From assembly GCA_001899805.1 (NCBI GenBank), contig MKWP01000015.1:310001-374000 (forward strand): 64,000 nucleotides of DNA. The letters are read 5' to 3'. Made by a program: the position numbers and the translations under genes. Origin of the DNA: Lysobacterales bacterium 66-474 (lineage in GTDB: Bacteria; Pseudomonadota; Gammaproteobacteria; Xanthomonadales; Rhodanobacteraceae). Of the stretch, positions 39,480 through 49,424 are shown one piece after another. Under the pieces are notes generated by a model that saw only the letters and a list, made by a program, of their open reading frames with translations, was not told the origin of the DNA and searched no databases. Each line of letters opens with the position of its first letter. The first letter of the stretch is position 1.

Positions 39480-42400
39480 ATGCCGATCCGCTACGTCCAC
39501 TTGCGTACCCACAGCGAATATTCGCTGCGCGATTCCACCATCCGCATTCCGGAAAAGCCCGAATACGGCGACCCGGCCAAGGCCAAGCACGCCAACCTCG
39601 TGAGCCGCGCGGTGGAACTGGGCATGCCGGCGCTGGCGCTGACCGACGACTCCAACCTGTTCGCGCAGATCAAGTTCTACCGCGCCGCGGAAAAAGCGGG
39701 GCTGAAACCGATCGTCGGTTGCGACGTGTGGATCGCGAATCCCGAGGATGCCGCGCGGCCAGACCGGCTCACCCTGCTGTGCCGTGACCGCACCGGGTAT
39801 CTCAACCTGTCGCGGCTGGTTTCGCGCGGCTGGCTGGAAGGCCAGCACGCGGGGCGTGCGCAATTGCAGGCAGGCTGGCTCGACGACGCCGTGGCAGGGC
39901 TGTTCGCCATCGCCGGGCGCGACAGCGCTTGCGGGCGCCTCGCCGCGGCGGGACGCGAGCACGACGCCCGCGCCGAGCTCGATGCCCTGCGCGGAAGTTT
40001 CGGCGACGGCCTGTACCTGGAATTGACGCGCACCGGGCGGGATGGCGAAGACGCTTTCAACGCGCAGGCATTGCAGCTCGCCGCGCGTCTCGACCTGCCC
40101 GCCATCGCCAGCAACGACGTGCGTTTCCTCGACGCCGACGATTTCGAGGCGCACGAAGCACGCGTGTGCATCCAGCAGGGCTACCAGCTCGACGACCCGC
40201 GCCGCCCGCACGAATATTCCCCCGAGCAGTGGCTGAAGCCCGCCGACACGATGGCCGAACTGTTCGCCGACCTGCCGGAGGCGCTCGACAACACGGTCGA
40301 ACTGGCCAAGCGTTGCAACCTCGAACTGTCGTTCGGCACCTATCACCTGCCCGCATTCCCGGTGCCCAACCGGCATTCGCTGGAGACCTGGATAGGCGAA
40401 CAGGCGCGCGCGGGCCTGGACGAGCGCATCGCCGAAGCCGGGCTCGCGCCGGGCCAGACGCGCGAGGATTACGACGCGCGCCTCGAACGCGAGCTCGACG
40501 TGATCGGCAAGATGGGCTTCGCCGGCTACTTCCTGATCGTCTCCGACTTCATCCGCTGGGCCAAGTCGCAGGACATCCCGGTCGGCCCCGGACGCGGTTC
40601 CGGCGCCGGCTCGGTAGTGGCGTGGTGCCTGAAGATCACCGACCTCGATCCGTTGCGCTTCGGCCTGCTGTTCGAGCGCTTCCTCAATCCCGAACGCGTG
40701 TCCATGCCCGACTTCGACGTCGATTTCTGCATGGAGCGCCGCGACGAGGTGATCGCCTACGTCGCGGACAAATACGGGCGCGACCAGGTCAGCCAGATCA
40801 TCACCTACGGTTCGATGGCGGCCAAGGCCGTGCTGCGCGACTGCGGGCGCGTGCTGGGCATGCCGTACGGACAGGTCGACAAGATCGCGAAACTGATCCC
40901 GCGCATGCCGCTGGATTTGACGCTCGGCGACGCGTTGGGCATCAGCGAGAAATCGAAGAAGGAACCCGACCGCGTGGTGCGCGAGTTCTGCGAGCTGTAC
41001 CAGCAGGACGACGAGGCGCACACCTTGATCGACCTCGCCCTGAAACTGGAAGGCCTTGCCCGCAATGCCGGCAAGCATGCCGGCGGCGTGGTGATCGCGC
41101 CGAGCGCGTTGACCGATTTCGCGCCGCTGTATTCCGAGCCCGGCGGTGCCGGCGTCGTCACCCAATACGACAAGAACGACGTCGAGGAAGTCGGGCTGGT
41201 GAAGTTCGACTTCCTCGGCCTGCGCACGCTCACTATCATCGATTGGGCGGTGAAGGCCATCAACGCGCGGCGAGCAGTGGCGCGCCAGCATTCCCCCCAT
41301 CCGCCCTTGGGGCACCACGGAGTTTCTGGCCATGGACGGCAGCCGTACCCGCAAGCAGGCGAAGGAAAGAATGTGCAGCCCGCGGCTGCAACCACTCCTT
41401 TGGACATCGCGCAACTGCCGCTGGATGATGCCGAAGTCTTCAAGCTGTTCCGCGAAGCGCGCACGGTCGCGGTGTTCCAGTTCGAAGGCGGCGGCATGCA
41501 GCGCTTGCTGAAGGATGCCAGGCCGGACCGCTTCGAAGACCTGATCGCGCTGAACTCGTTGTTCCGTCCCGGCCCGATGGAACTGATCCCCAACTACGTC
41601 GCGCGCAAGCTCGGCCGCGAACAGGTGGTGTATCCCGACCCGCGCGTCGAACCGATCCTGCAGGAGACCTACGGCATCATGGTCTACCAGGAGCAGGTGA
41701 TGCAGATGGCGCAGATCGTCGGCGGTTACTCGCTGGGCGGCGCCGACCTGCTGCGCCGCGCGATGGGCAAGAAGGTGCCGGCCGAGATGGCCAAGCACCG
41801 CGGCATCTTCCGCGACGGTGCGATGCAGAACGGCGTGCCCGAAAGGAAAGCCGACGCGATCTTCGACCAGATGGAGAAGTTCGCCGGCTACGGCTTCAAC
41901 AAGTCGCACGCCGCGGCGTATTCGCTGGTCGCCTACCAGACCGCGTGGCTGAAGGTGCATTACCCCGCCGAGTTCATGGCGGCGACAATGTCCTCCGACA
42001 TGGATTCCACCGACAAGCTGGTGCAATTCATCGAGGATGCGCGCGCGATCGGCCTTGCGATGCTGCCGCCCGACGTCAACGCCTCGGATTACCACTTCGT
42101 CGCCAATGCCGACAGCGACCTCACGCCGGAAACGTCACGCGTCGGCTGCATCCGCTACGGCCTCGGCGCGATCAAGGGCGTCGGCCGCGCGGTGTGCGAA
42201 GCGGTGATGCACGCACGCGCGCAGGGCGGCCGCTTCCGTGACCTCGCCGATTTCTGTGCGCGCATGGACTCCGGCAAGTTGAACAAGCGCGTGTTCGAGG
42301 CACTGATCCAGTCCGGTGCGATGGATTCGCTTGGCAGCAGCCGCGCCACGCTCACCGCGCAGCTCCCCGAAGCGGTAAAGGCTGCCGAGCAGGGACTGCG

Positions 42401-43208
42401 CGACCGCGAAGCCGGCCAGAACGACATGTTCGGCGCATCGCTGGCGCCGGCCGCGACGGTCGCCCTGGCGACGCCGGAGCAACCGCCCTGGACGCTGGAA
42501 CGCAAGCTCGCGGGTGAACGCGCCACGCTGGGGCATTACCTGTCGGGGCATCCCACCGATCCGTGGCGCGAAGTGCTCGCGCAACTCGCGACCTGCCCCA
42601 TCGGCGAAACCGCGGAGCGCTACGAGCCGCCCGCGCCGCGCAGCGGTGGCGACGACGACGACAACCGCTGGCGCCGCGCGCCGGAAACGTCGTGGGCCGT
42701 GGCAGGCATGCTGGTGAAGATGCGTCGTCGCGGCGATACCGGCGCGGCCGTTCGGATCGAGGACTGGAGCGGCGCGATCGAGGTCAATTTCTTCCGCGAG
42801 GCGATGCAGCAATACGGCGCGCTGCTGCAGCCCGACGCCATCCTGGTCATCGAAGGTGGACTTGCCCTCGATGATTTCAGCGGCGAACTGGCCCTGCGCG
42901 CGCGCCGCGCGTGGACGCTGGACGAGGCTTGCGAGGCCGGTGCGCGCCTGCTGCGCATCGGCGTCAACGGCATCGACGCCGGCTTCGTGTCCACGTTCAA
43001 GCGCGCACTGGCCGGGCATTGCGGCGGGCACACGCCATTGCTGCTGACCGGCTACCACAACGCCTCCGGCAGCGCCGACTTGCGGCTCGGCAGCGATTGG
43101 AGGGTTCGCGTCAACACCGGCCTGCTGCGCACGCTGGCCGAAGTGCCCGGCGTCAAGTCCGTGCAGCCTTCGCTGTCGCGGCCGGCGGCCGTGTCCGAAA
43201 GGCCCTGA
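39480..43208 (+). CDS. dnaE: DNA polymerase III alpha subunit
   Basis: 1242 residues, the replicative polymerase. PHP domain at the start ([16 protein letters not shown]), palm catalytic Asp residues in PDFDVDF (about 416-422) and [12 protein letters not shown] (about 577-588), fingers, then HhH and OB domains towards the C-terminus. Between INARRA and [10 protein letters not shown] there are 41 residues (about 600-640) where E. coli DnaE has only about six. This stretch is encoded by repeat-like DNA yet stays in frame. The protein is accordingly longer than E. coli DnaE (1160 aa). The ATG at 39480 is the family start. accA follows 49 bp downstream. Confidence 0.96.
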   Translation: MPIRYVHLRTHSEYSLRDSTIRIPEKPEYGDPAKAKHANLVSRAVELGMPALALTDDSNLFAQIKFYRAAEKAGLKPIVGCDVWIANPEDAARPDRLTLLCRDRTGYLNLSRLVSRGWLEGQHAGRAQLQAGWLDDAVAGLFAIAGRDSACGRLAAAGREHDARAELDALRGSFGDGLYLELTRTGRDGEDAFNAQALQLAARLDLPAIASNDVRFLDADDFEAHEARVCIQQGYQLDDPRRPHEYSPEQWLKPADTMAELFADLPEALDNTVELAKRCNLELSFGTYHLPAFPVPNRHSLETWIGEQARAGLDERIAEAGLAPGQTREDYDARLERELDVIGKMGFAGYFLIVSDFIRWAKSQDIPVGPGRGSGAGSVVAWCLKITDLDPLRFGLLFERFLNPERVSMPDFDVDFCMERRDEVIAYVADKYGRDQVSQIITYGSMAAKAVLRDCGRVLGMPYGQVDKIAKLIPRMPLDLTLGDALGISEKSKKEPDRVVREFCELYQQDDEAHTLIDLALKLEGLARNAGKHAGGVVIAPSALTDFAPLYSEPGGAGVVTQYDKNDVEEVGLVKFDFLGLRTLTIIDWAVKAINARRAVARQHSPHPPLGHHGVSGHGRQPYPQAGEGKNVQPAAATTPLDIAQLPLDDAEVFKLFREARTVAVFQFEGGGMQRLLKDARPDRFEDLIALNSLFRPGPMELIPNYVARKLGREQVVYPDPRVEPILQETYGIMVYQEQVMQMAQIVGGYSLGGADLLRRAMGKKVPAEMAKHRGIFRDGAMQNGVPERKADAIFDQMEKFAGYGFNKSHAAAYSLVAYQTAWLKVHYPAEFMAATMSSDMDSTDKLVQFIEDARAIGLAMLPPDVNASDYHFVANADSDLTPETSRVGCIRYGLGAIKGVGRAVCEAVMHARAQGGRFRDLADFCARMDSGKLNKRVFEALIQSGAMDSLGSSRATLTAQLPEAVKAAEQGLRDREAGQNDMFGASLAPAATVALATPEQPPWTLERKLAGERATLGHYLSGHPTDPWREVLAQLATCPIGETAERYEPPAPRSGGDDDDNRWRRAPETSWAVAGMLVKMRRRGDTGAAVRIEDWSGAIEVNFFREAMQQYGALLQPDAILVIEGGLALDDFSGELALRARRAWTLDEACEAGARLLRIGVNGIDAGFVSTFKRALAGHCGGHTPLLLTGYHNASGSADLRLGSDWRVRVNTGLLRTLAEVPGVKSVQPSLSRPAAVSERP
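41291..41371 (-). repeat. Degraded family A / family C repeat-like insert inside dnaE
   Basis: CCCCCCATCCGCCC-TT-GGGGC at the left and TACCCGCAAGCAGGCGAAGG at the right correspond to the two halves of the intergenic element at 16826-16872 (CACCCCCATCC ... CCCCCGCAAGCGGGGGAAGG). Between them lies TTTCTGGCCATGGACGGC, which resembles the GGCCATGGATGGCC hairpin of family C. It is translated as a His/Pro/Gly-rich insert, and base pairing is partly lost. Confidence 0.6.
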
Positions 43209-43223
43209 CGGCGCCCCAACCGC

Positions 43224-43229
43224 TATAAT
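43224..43229 (+). promoter_or_regulatory. Consensus -10 element upstream of accA
   Basis: A perfect TATAAT 28 bp upstream of the accA ATG, in the short dnaE-accA gap. No good -35 box at 17 bp is seen (it would fall in the end of dnaE), so accA may have its own weak or activator-dependent promoter besides read-through from dnaE. Confidence 0.5.
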
Positions 43230-43257
43230 CCGCGCTTTGTTTGTCCTGGCACAGGGA

Positions 43258-44214
43258 ATGAACCCCAATTTCCTCGATTTCGAGCAGCCGATCGCCGAGC
43301 TGGAAGACAAGCTGCGCGAATTGACCGCCGCGGGCCACGACCACGCCGTCGACGTCGATGACGAAGTCGGCAAGTTGCGCGCCAAGCTGCGGGTGAAGAC
43401 CGCGGAAATCTTCCGCAACCTGTCGTCGTGGCAGGTTTCGCAATTGTCGCGGCACCCGGGGCGTCCCTACACCACGGACTACGTCGCGGTGATCTGCGAC
43501 GAGTTCCACGAGCTGGCCGGCGATCGCATGTACGCCGACGACGCCGCGATCGTGGGCGGGTTGGCCCGCATCGTCGGACGGCCGGTGGTGGTGATCGGCC
43601 ACCAGAAAGGCCGCGACATCAAGTCCAAGGTGCGCCGCAACTTCGGCATGCCGAAACCCGAAGGCTATCGCAAGGCGCTGCGCCTGATGAAACTGGCCGA
43701 GCGCTTCGGCCTGCCGGTGCTCACCTTCATCGACACGCCCGGTGCCTACCCCGGCATCGGTGCCGAGGAACGCGGCCAGAGCGAAGCCATCGCGCGCAAC
43801 CTCGAGGAAATGGCCGAGCTGAGGGTGCCGATCGTGTGCACGGTGATCGGCGAAGGTGGCTCCGGCGGCGCGCTCGCGATCGGCGTGGGTGACCGCGTCA
43901 ACATGCTGCAATATTCCACGTATTCCGTGATCACCCCCGAAGGCTGCGCGTCGATCCTGTACAAGGACGCCAACCGCGCGCGTGACGCCGCCGAAGCCAT
44001 GGGCATGACCGCGCCGCGCCTGCTGGAACTCGGCTTGATCGACAAGATGGTCCGCGAGCCCACCGGCGGCGCACACCGCAATCCGCGTTCGATGGCGATC
44101 CGCCTGAAAGCCGTGCTGATCAACCAGCTCGACGAACTTGCGGCCCTGCCGATCGACGAACTGCTGGAGCAGCGCTACCAGCGCCTGCGCAAGTACGGCA
44201 CGTACCAGGAATAG
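43258..44214 (+). CDS. accA: Acetyl-CoA carboxylase carboxyltransferase subunit alpha
   Basis: 318 residues (E. coli 319), the alpha half of the carboxyltransferase making malonyl-CoA. It starts [19 protein letters not shown]. The crotonase-fold active region shows [46 protein letters not shown] and [17 protein letters not shown], with the oxyanion glycines intact. The ATG at 43258 is chosen over an upstream frame lacking conservation. Confidence 0.97.
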   Translation: MNPNFLDFEQPIAELEDKLRELTAAGHDHAVDVDDEVGKLRAKLRVKTAEIFRNLSSWQVSQLSRHPGRPYTTDYVAVICDEFHELAGDRMYADDAAIVGGLARIVGRPVVVIGHQKGRDIKSKVRRNFGMPKPEGYRKALRLMKLAERFGLPVLTFIDTPGAYPGIGAEERGQSEAIARNLEEMAELRVPIVCTVIGEGGSGGALAIGVGDRVNMLQYSTYSVITPEGCASILYKDANRARDAAEAMGMTAPRLLELGLIDKMVREPTGGAHRNPRSMAIRLKAVLINQLDELAALPIDELLEQRYQRLRKYGTYQE

Positions 44215-44286
44215 CATCACTGCGGACGCGTGGACAATACGCCGGGATGCATTGGAATCCGGACGCACCCGGAAGGAGCCGGCCAC

Positions 44287-45471
44287 ATGAAAACAGTATG
44301 GATGACGTTCGCCGTGATCGCGCTGTTCGCAGTACTGCCTGCGCCGGGCGCCAAAGTCACGCACGGTGCGCAGGTGATTCGCACACCTGCCGAGCTTGAC
44401 CACTACATCAAGACGACGCCTCCCGATGCTTCGCCGCTGTCATTGTTGCCCGTGGGCGCGCGCAAGCGCTTTCTGGGTACGCTCGTGTGGGGCGAGCACG
44501 GCCTTGGCGGCTTCGACACCTCGGACTTGTCGACATACCTGACCGACGCGCAAATAGCACTGGTACTGACCTTGTTCGATGCGCAGGGTTACGCGTCGAT
44601 GATGCACGGCCGTGTGACGCCACTGTCCGAAACCGAACGTCGTGCACCGGAAACGCCGCTGGGGCGTAAATTCGATCAATGGTTTTTCATGCGCGAAGAC
44701 ACGCTGCATGGAGCGCACCCATCCGACAGCGTGACCGGTCTGTACGACCGCCTGCTCGCCCCGTACCAGCAACCAGCGGCGCTTGCCAAGCTAGACGACA
44801 ACGATGCAGTCCTGCTGTTCCGCGCCGCAAGCTCCGTATCGTTCGCGTCCCACGATACACACCACCTGGTCGACCTGCGTCTGGACCTGGCCGAACTCCA
44901 TCGACGCGGCTTGGCAACTTCTGCACGGGTTTCCCAGGTACACGACCTGCTGGTCGCGGCGCGACACTTCGATGAAGCCAATGCGCTCGCGCGGCAATAC
45001 CCCACAGCGGATATCGCACCGCTCCCGCCACTCCGGCTAGCGGCGAATGTGCACGATGGCAACCCGACGGTGTTGACGGTGAACCCGGACGGCAAGTCGA
45101 TATTGCGCAGGGCAATCGACATGCACGTACCGCTGCGAATCGTGGTGATCGCCGGTTGCCACTTTTCGGAAGACGCCGCGCGCGGGATTCGCGCCAACCC
45201 GGTGCTGGACAAGCTGTTTCACGAACACGCGATCTGGCTGGCGCCCGGGAATGAATCGCTCCCGGATGTACTGCAGTGGAATCGCGAATTCCCGAACCAG
45301 ACCATGAACGTCGCGTGGAGCAACCGCGAATGGCAAATGCTCGATTCCTGGCTGATTCCAACCTTCTACGTATTCCGGGATGGTCAACAGGTCGATCGGT
45401 GGAACGGTTGGGGGACAGACGGCATGGAGCGGCTGAGGGAACATTTGCACAAGAACGGTCTGCCTAACTGA
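44287..45471 (+). CDS. Exported thioredoxin-like protein of unknown function
   Basis: 394 residues. A signal peptide covers about 1-22 (MKTVWMTFAVIALFAVLPAPG). The N-terminal two thirds (His/Asp/Leu-rich helical repeats) match nothing I know. The C-terminal ~130 residues look like a thioredoxin fold: PLRIVVIAGCHFSEDAARGI in the active-site position (a Cys-x-x-Ser rather than CxxC) and LIPTFYVFRDGQQVDRWNGWG as the cis-Pro strand. It may be a monothiol or non-redox relative. AAGGAG precedes the ATG at 44287. Its base composition is somewhat less GC-rich than accA and tilS, between which it sits with the NYN gene, suggesting a later insertion. Confidence 0.68.
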   Translation: MKTVWMTFAVIALFAVLPAPGAKVTHGAQVIRTPAELDHYIKTTPPDASPLSLLPVGARKRFLGTLVWGEHGLGGFDTSDLSTYLTDAQIALVLTLFDAQGYASMMHGRVTPLSETERRAPETPLGRKFDQWFFMREDTLHGAHPSDSVTGLYDRLLAPYQQPAALAKLDDNDAVLLFRAASSVSFASHDTHHLVDLRLDLAELHRRGLATSARVSQVHDLLVAARHFDEANALARQYPTADIAPLPPLRLAANVHDGNPTVLTVNPDGKSILRRAIDMHVPLRIVVIAGCHFSEDAARGIRANPVLDKLFHEHAIWLAPGNESLPDVLQWNREFPNQTMNVAWSNREWQMLDSWLIPTFYVFRDGQQVDRWNGWGTDGMERLREHLHKNGLPN

Positions 45472-45514
45472 AACCCCCGTTACCATCAGCCGAGGTTCGC
45501 AACGGAGATTCCGC

Positions 45515-46264
45515 ATGCCCTCCGAATCCGCCGCCAAGCTGGCGGTCCTGATCGACGCCGACAATGCGCAGCCATCGCTGATCGAGGCGCTGCTGGCCGA
45601 AATCGCCAAGTACGGTACGGCGCACGTCAAGCGCGCCTATGGCGACTGGACCGACAACCATCTCAAGAGCTGGAAAGACGAATTGCTGAGACAGTCGGTG
45701 CAGCCGATGCAGCAGTTCGGCTACACCCGCGGCAAGAACGCTACCGATTCGGCCTTGATCATCGACGCGATGGACCTGCTGTACTCCGGGCGCTTCGACG
45801 GCTTCTGCATCGTCTCCAGCGACAGCGACTTCACCCGCCTGGCTGGACGCATCCGCGAATCCGGCCTGATCGTTTACGGCTTCGGCGAGCGCAAGACGCC
45901 GGAGCCGTTCGTCGCGGCGTGCGACAAGTTCATCTACGTGGAAAACCTCGCCGGCAAGCCAGACGAACCGGCACCGCAGAAGCCGCGCAGCGCCGCGCAA
46001 CTGAAACAGGATTCCGGATTGGTGAACCTGTTGCGCAACGCAGTCGAAGCCGCCTCCGACGACGACGGTTGGGCCACGCTGGGCGCGGTCGGTTCGATCA
46101 TCAGCAAGCAGCGCCCCGATTTCGACGCGCGCAGCTACGGTTACGGCAAATTGAGCGATCTGGTCGCCGCGACCACCTTGTTCGAGATCGAACGACGCAG
46201 TGCCGGCGAAGGAAGGCCCAAGACCCTGCACGTGCGCAACCGCGCGAAATCCGGCAAAGGTTGA
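45515..46264 (+). CDS. NYN-domain (PIN-like) putative RNase with C-terminal LOTUS/OST-HTH domain
   Basis: 249 residues. The NYN fold (about 8-150) shows its acidic metal-site residues: LIDADNAQPS, NATDSALIIDAMDLLY and CIVSSDSDFTRL. After a Pro-rich linker comes a winged-helix LOTUS/OST-HTH-like domain (about 165-235: GLVNLLRNAVEAASDDDGWATLGAVGSII...YGKLSDLV). Such proteins are thought to cut or bind RNA, for example in RNA turnover. The target is unknown. It lies 5 bp upstream of tilS, so the two are probably co-transcribed. Confidence 0.88.
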   Translation: MPSESAAKLAVLIDADNAQPSLIEALLAEIAKYGTAHVKRAYGDWTDNHLKSWKDELLRQSVQPMQQFGYTRGKNATDSALIIDAMDLLYSGRFDGFCIVSSDSDFTRLAGRIRESGLIVYGFGERKTPEPFVAACDKFIYVENLAGKPDEPAPQKPRSAAQLKQDSGLVNLLRNAVEAASDDDGWATLGAVGSIISKQRPDFDARSYGYGKLSDLVAATTLFEIERRSAGEGRPKTLHVRNRAKSGKG

Positions 46265-46268
46265 CCCG

Positions 46269-47603
46269 ATGTGGTCCGACGGATTGCGCGAACGCTTGCG
46301 CGCGGATGGTCCGCCGGCGTTGTGCGTCGCCTTCAGCGGCGGCCCCGATTCGACGGCCTTGTTGCACGCCCTTGCGCAATTGCCGGAGGCGCGTGAACGC
46401 AGCCTGCGCGCGTTGCATGTCGATCACGGACTGCATGCCGACAGCCGCGCATGGGCGGAACGCTGCATGGAATTTTGCGCATCGCTCAACGTTCCGACGA
46501 CGACGGTGCGGGTCGAAGTGCTCGACGCGCACGGCGAAGGCATCGAGGCGGCGGCGCGACGCGCACGCCATGCCGCCTTCGCCGAAGCGCTGCGTGAAGG
46601 TGAGTGGCTGGCGCTGGCACACCACCGCGACGACCAGGTCGAAACCGTGTTGCTGAAACTGCTGCGCGGCGCCGGCCCGGAGGGCTTGGGCGGCATGCGC
46701 GCACTGCGGTCGTTCGCGCGTGGTTTCCTGTGGCGGCCGTTGCTGGACGTTCCACGCACGGCGCTGCGCGACTACGTCGCAGAACACGGACTGCCATGCA
46801 TCGACGATCCCGCCAATTCCGATCCGCGTTTCGCGCGCAACGTGTTGCGCAACGAACTTCTTCCCCGGATCATGCGCCACTGGCCGCACGCGGATGCTTC
46901 GATCCTGCACGCGGCGCAACGCTGTCGCGCCGCGTCCGATTTCATCTCCGGCGAGGCGGCGGCCGCGCTGGCCTCCATCCGTCGCGCGGACGACAGCCTC
47001 GACGCGGACGGCTGGCTGGCGCTTCCGGAAGCGCTGCGTGCCGAGACCCTGCACTTGTGGTTGCGCGGGCACGGCCTGTCCACGCCGGGTGACAGGCAAT
47101 ATCGCGAACTGGAAACCCAGGCTTCCACGGCCGCGGAAGACGCCCTGCCGATGGTCGCATGGTCCGGTGCGCAAGTACGCATCTGGGATGGACGCCTGCA
47201 TGCCATGCCATCGCTCGCGGCGCTTCCGGAAAATTGGCAAGCGAACTGGAACGGTGCTCCGCTCGCGCTGCCCGCCGATTGCGGGTCGCTCGTGCTGGAA
47301 ACGACGGGATCGGACTCGACGGACAGCGTGCGCGTGGAGCCGCCGCTCACCGTGCGCTTTCGCCGTGGCGGCGAGCGCATCAAGCCCGCGGGCGACGCGC
47401 ACACCCGCGAACTGCGCGACCTGTTCCAGCAGGCGCGCGTGCCGCCATGGCTGCGCGAACGCTGCCCGCTGGTCTTCGATCACGACGAATTGATCGCCGT
47501 CGCCGACCTCTGGGTCAGCGAACGCGGTAAAGTCCTGTTCGCATCACACGGCGCCAAGCCCCACTGGATGCTGCCGTTCGGGCAGATCCGGCGTCGAACA
47601 TGA
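46269..47603 (+). CDS. tilS: tRNA(Ile)-lysidine synthase
   Basis: 444 residues, converts cytidine 34 of tRNA-Ile2 to lysidine so that it reads AUA. The PP-loop SGGPDS is at residues 23-28, followed by HVDHGLHADS and the conserved HHRDDQVETVLLKLLRGAGPEGLGGM, FLWRPLLDVPRTALRDYV and DDPANSDPRFARNVLRNELLP. The C-terminal TilS domain (VRFRRGGERIKPAG ... LFQQARVPPWLRERCPLVF) is complete. The ATG at 46269 gives MWSDGLRERL. This gene ends the conserved cluster that began at frr. Confidence 0.95.
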   Translation: MWSDGLRERLRADGPPALCVAFSGGPDSTALLHALAQLPEARERSLRALHVDHGLHADSRAWAERCMEFCASLNVPTTTVRVEVLDAHGEGIEAAARRARHAAFAEALREGEWLALAHHRDDQVETVLLKLLRGAGPEGLGGMRALRSFARGFLWRPLLDVPRTALRDYVAEHGLPCIDDPANSDPRFARNVLRNELLPRIMRHWPHADASILHAAQRCRAASDFISGEAAAALASIRRADDSLDADGWLALPEALRAETLHLWLRGHGLSTPGDRQYRELETQASTAAEDALPMVAWSGAQVRIWDGRLHAMPSLAALPENWQANWNGAPLALPADCGSLVLETTGSDSTDSVRVEPPLTVRFRRGGERIKPAGDAHTRELRDLFQQARVPPWLRERCPLVFDHDELIAVADLWVSERGKVLFASHGAKPHWMLPFGQIRRRT

Positions 47604-47629
47604 TTCCACCACCAACGGATGGAAAGCAC

Positions 47630-48046
47630 ATGAAGACGAAAACACTGGTTGTCTTGTGCGGCATGTTCGTGTCGCTGGTCGGCGCATCGACCGCCGTGGC
47701 GGGCGACGTGTGTGCCATCCACCGCGCGGTCGGCGATGGAGACGGGGTCAAGGTCGTGTTCTCGAAAGGCTTTCCGCCGGCCGCAATCACCTACCCCAAC
47801 GGCGCGAAGGTTTTCGTCAACACCGCGGCATACAAACCACCCGGATACATGATGCAAAACCCGCATGCCTTCGTGACCCTGCACAAGGGCGACAAACTTG
47901 AGATCATCGGCATGGATTCAGGCTGCACCGTCACGCTGGTACGTGTCCGGGACGCGCTGGAGCTGAAAATGGATGGAGGGAGGTTCGTCCACTTTCTGCC
48001 GGTGGAAGACGGGAAGACTGCCGCCGATAGCCCATCGCATTCCTGA
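47630..48046 (+). CDS. Exported small protein of unknown function
   Basis: 138 residues with a signal peptide (MKTKTLVVLCGMFVSLVGASTAVA) and a mature part holding two Cys residues (DVCAIH and SGCTVTL) that could form one disulfide. No known domain is recognised. The beta-strand-rich pattern (VKVVFSKGFPPAAITYPNGAKVFVN) suggests a small sandwich fold. The ATG at 47630 follows GGAAAG. It overlaps nothing and sits between tilS and the convergent NDH-2 gene. Confidence 0.68.
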   Translation: MKTKTLVVLCGMFVSLVGASTAVAGDVCAIHRAVGDGDGVKVVFSKGFPPAAITYPNGAKVFVNTAAYKPPGYMMQNPHAFVTLHKGDKLEIIGMDSGCTVTLVRVRDALELKMDGGRFVHFLPVEDGKTAADSPSHS

Positions 48047-48059
48047 AAACGCCACGCGC

Positions 48060-49316
48060 TCAATCCTCGCGGGGGCGCCCCACGATGATCCGCGCGTTGC
48101 GCTGCCAGGTCAGGTAGGACCAGGCCCAGTTCCACATCACGGCCAGACGGTTGCGGAAGCCGATCAGGAAGAAGATGTGCGCAACCAACCAGAACAGCCA
48201 ACCGGGAAATCTGGAAATGTGCACACCGCGCAGGTCGACCACCGCCGAGGCGCGGCTGATGCTGGCGACGCTGCCGTAGTCGCGATACCGGAACCCTTGC
48301 GGCGCGCGTCCGGCCAGGCGTTCGCGGATCGCGCGGCCGGCATGACGGCCCATTTGCTTGGCCGCGGGGGCCATTCCCGGCACCTGCTTGCCGTCCTGTT
48401 CGACATGCGCGAGATCGCCGATCACGAACACCTCGGGATGATCCGGCAACGACAAGTCGGGCGCCACGCGCACCCGCCCGGCGCGGTCGCACTCGGCACG
48501 GAGTTGCGTGCCCAATGGCGATGCCGCGACACCGGCGGCCCACAACAGCGTCCGGGCATCGATGCGCTGCTCGCCCATGCGCACACCCGCAGCGTCGACA
48601 TCCGTGACCGCGGCGTCGCAGTGCACGCGCACGTCCATCCGTTCCAGCTTGCGCCGGGCAATCGCTGACAGGACTTCCGGCATCGCCGCCAGCACCCGCG
48701 GCCCGGCTTCGACCAGATGGATTTGCGCGTCACGCGGCCGGGCGATCCGGAACTCGCGCGGCAGCGTGTGGTGCGCCATCTCGACCAGCGTGCCGGCAAG
48801 CTCGACCCCGGTCGGGCCCGCACCGATCACCACGAAACCCAGCCACTGCGCGCGACGCGCGGGATCGGGTTCGCGCTCGGCCGCCTCGAACGCCGAGAGT
48901 ACGCGGCGGCGGATCGCCAAGGCGTCGTCCATGGTCTTGAGACCCGGCGCATGTCCCGCCCAATCGTCGTGCCCGAAATAGGCGTGGGTCGAGCCGGTGG
49001 CGACGATCAGCCAGTCGTACTCGTACTCGTCGGCTTCGCTGCGCACGCAACGCGCCGCCACATCGATGGTTTGCACTTCCTCCATCAACACGGTGACGTT
49101 GTCCTGTCGGCGCACGATGTGGCGCAGCGGCGCGGCGATGTCTGGGCCGGACAGGCTGGCCGCCGCGACCTGGTAAAGCAGCGGCTGGAACACGTGATGA
49201 TTGGCGCGATCGATCAGGGTGACGCGTACCGGCGCGTTGCGCAATGCGCGCGTCGCCCACAGGCCGCCGAAGCCGCCGCCGAGAATCACCACGTGGGGTC
49301 GCGCGTGACCGTCCAT
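48060..49316 (-). CDS. Type II NADH dehydrogenase (NAD(P)/FAD-dependent oxidoreductase)
   Basis: 418 residues. FAD-binding loop VVILGGGFGGLWATRAL (about 9-25), NADH-binding loop FVVIGAGPTGVELAGTL (about 162-178), the second FAD motif HPEVFVIGDLAHVEQDGK, and AAKQMGRHAGRAI. A C-terminal amphipathic/membrane helix region (FPGWLFWLVAHIFFLIGFRNRL) anchors it to the inner membrane. This is the NDH-2 layout: electrons pass from NADH to quinone without proton pumping. ATG at 49316. The divergent neighbour is an S9 peptidase 109 bp away. Confidence 0.93.
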   Translation of the reverse strand: MDGHARPHVVILGGGFGGLWATRALRNAPVRVTLIDRANHHVFQPLLYQVAAASLSGPDIAAPLRHIVRRQDNVTVLMEEVQTIDVAARCVRSEADEYEYDWLIVATGSTHAYFGHDDWAGHAPGLKTMDDALAIRRRVLSAFEAAEREPDPARRAQWLGFVVIGAGPTGVELAGTLVEMAHHTLPREFRIARPRDAQIHLVEAGPRVLAAMPEVLSAIARRKLERMDVRVHCDAAVTDVDAAGVRMGEQRIDARTLLWAAGVAASPLGTQLRAECDRAGRVRVAPDLSLPDHPEVFVIGDLAHVEQDGKQVPGMAPAAKQMGRHAGRAIRERLAGRAPQGFRYRDYGSVASISRASAVVDLRGVHISRFPGWLFWLVAHIFFLIGFRNRLAVMWNWAWSYLTWQRNARIIVGRPRED

Positions 49317-49424
49317 GCGCGCATGCTAGGGCTCTGCACGTGACTTCAACATGACCGCTGGCACCTTGCGCCCATTCCCGTGCTGCGTTGCAATGTCGAC
49401 TTGGCCCAGCCGGAGGGATATGCC

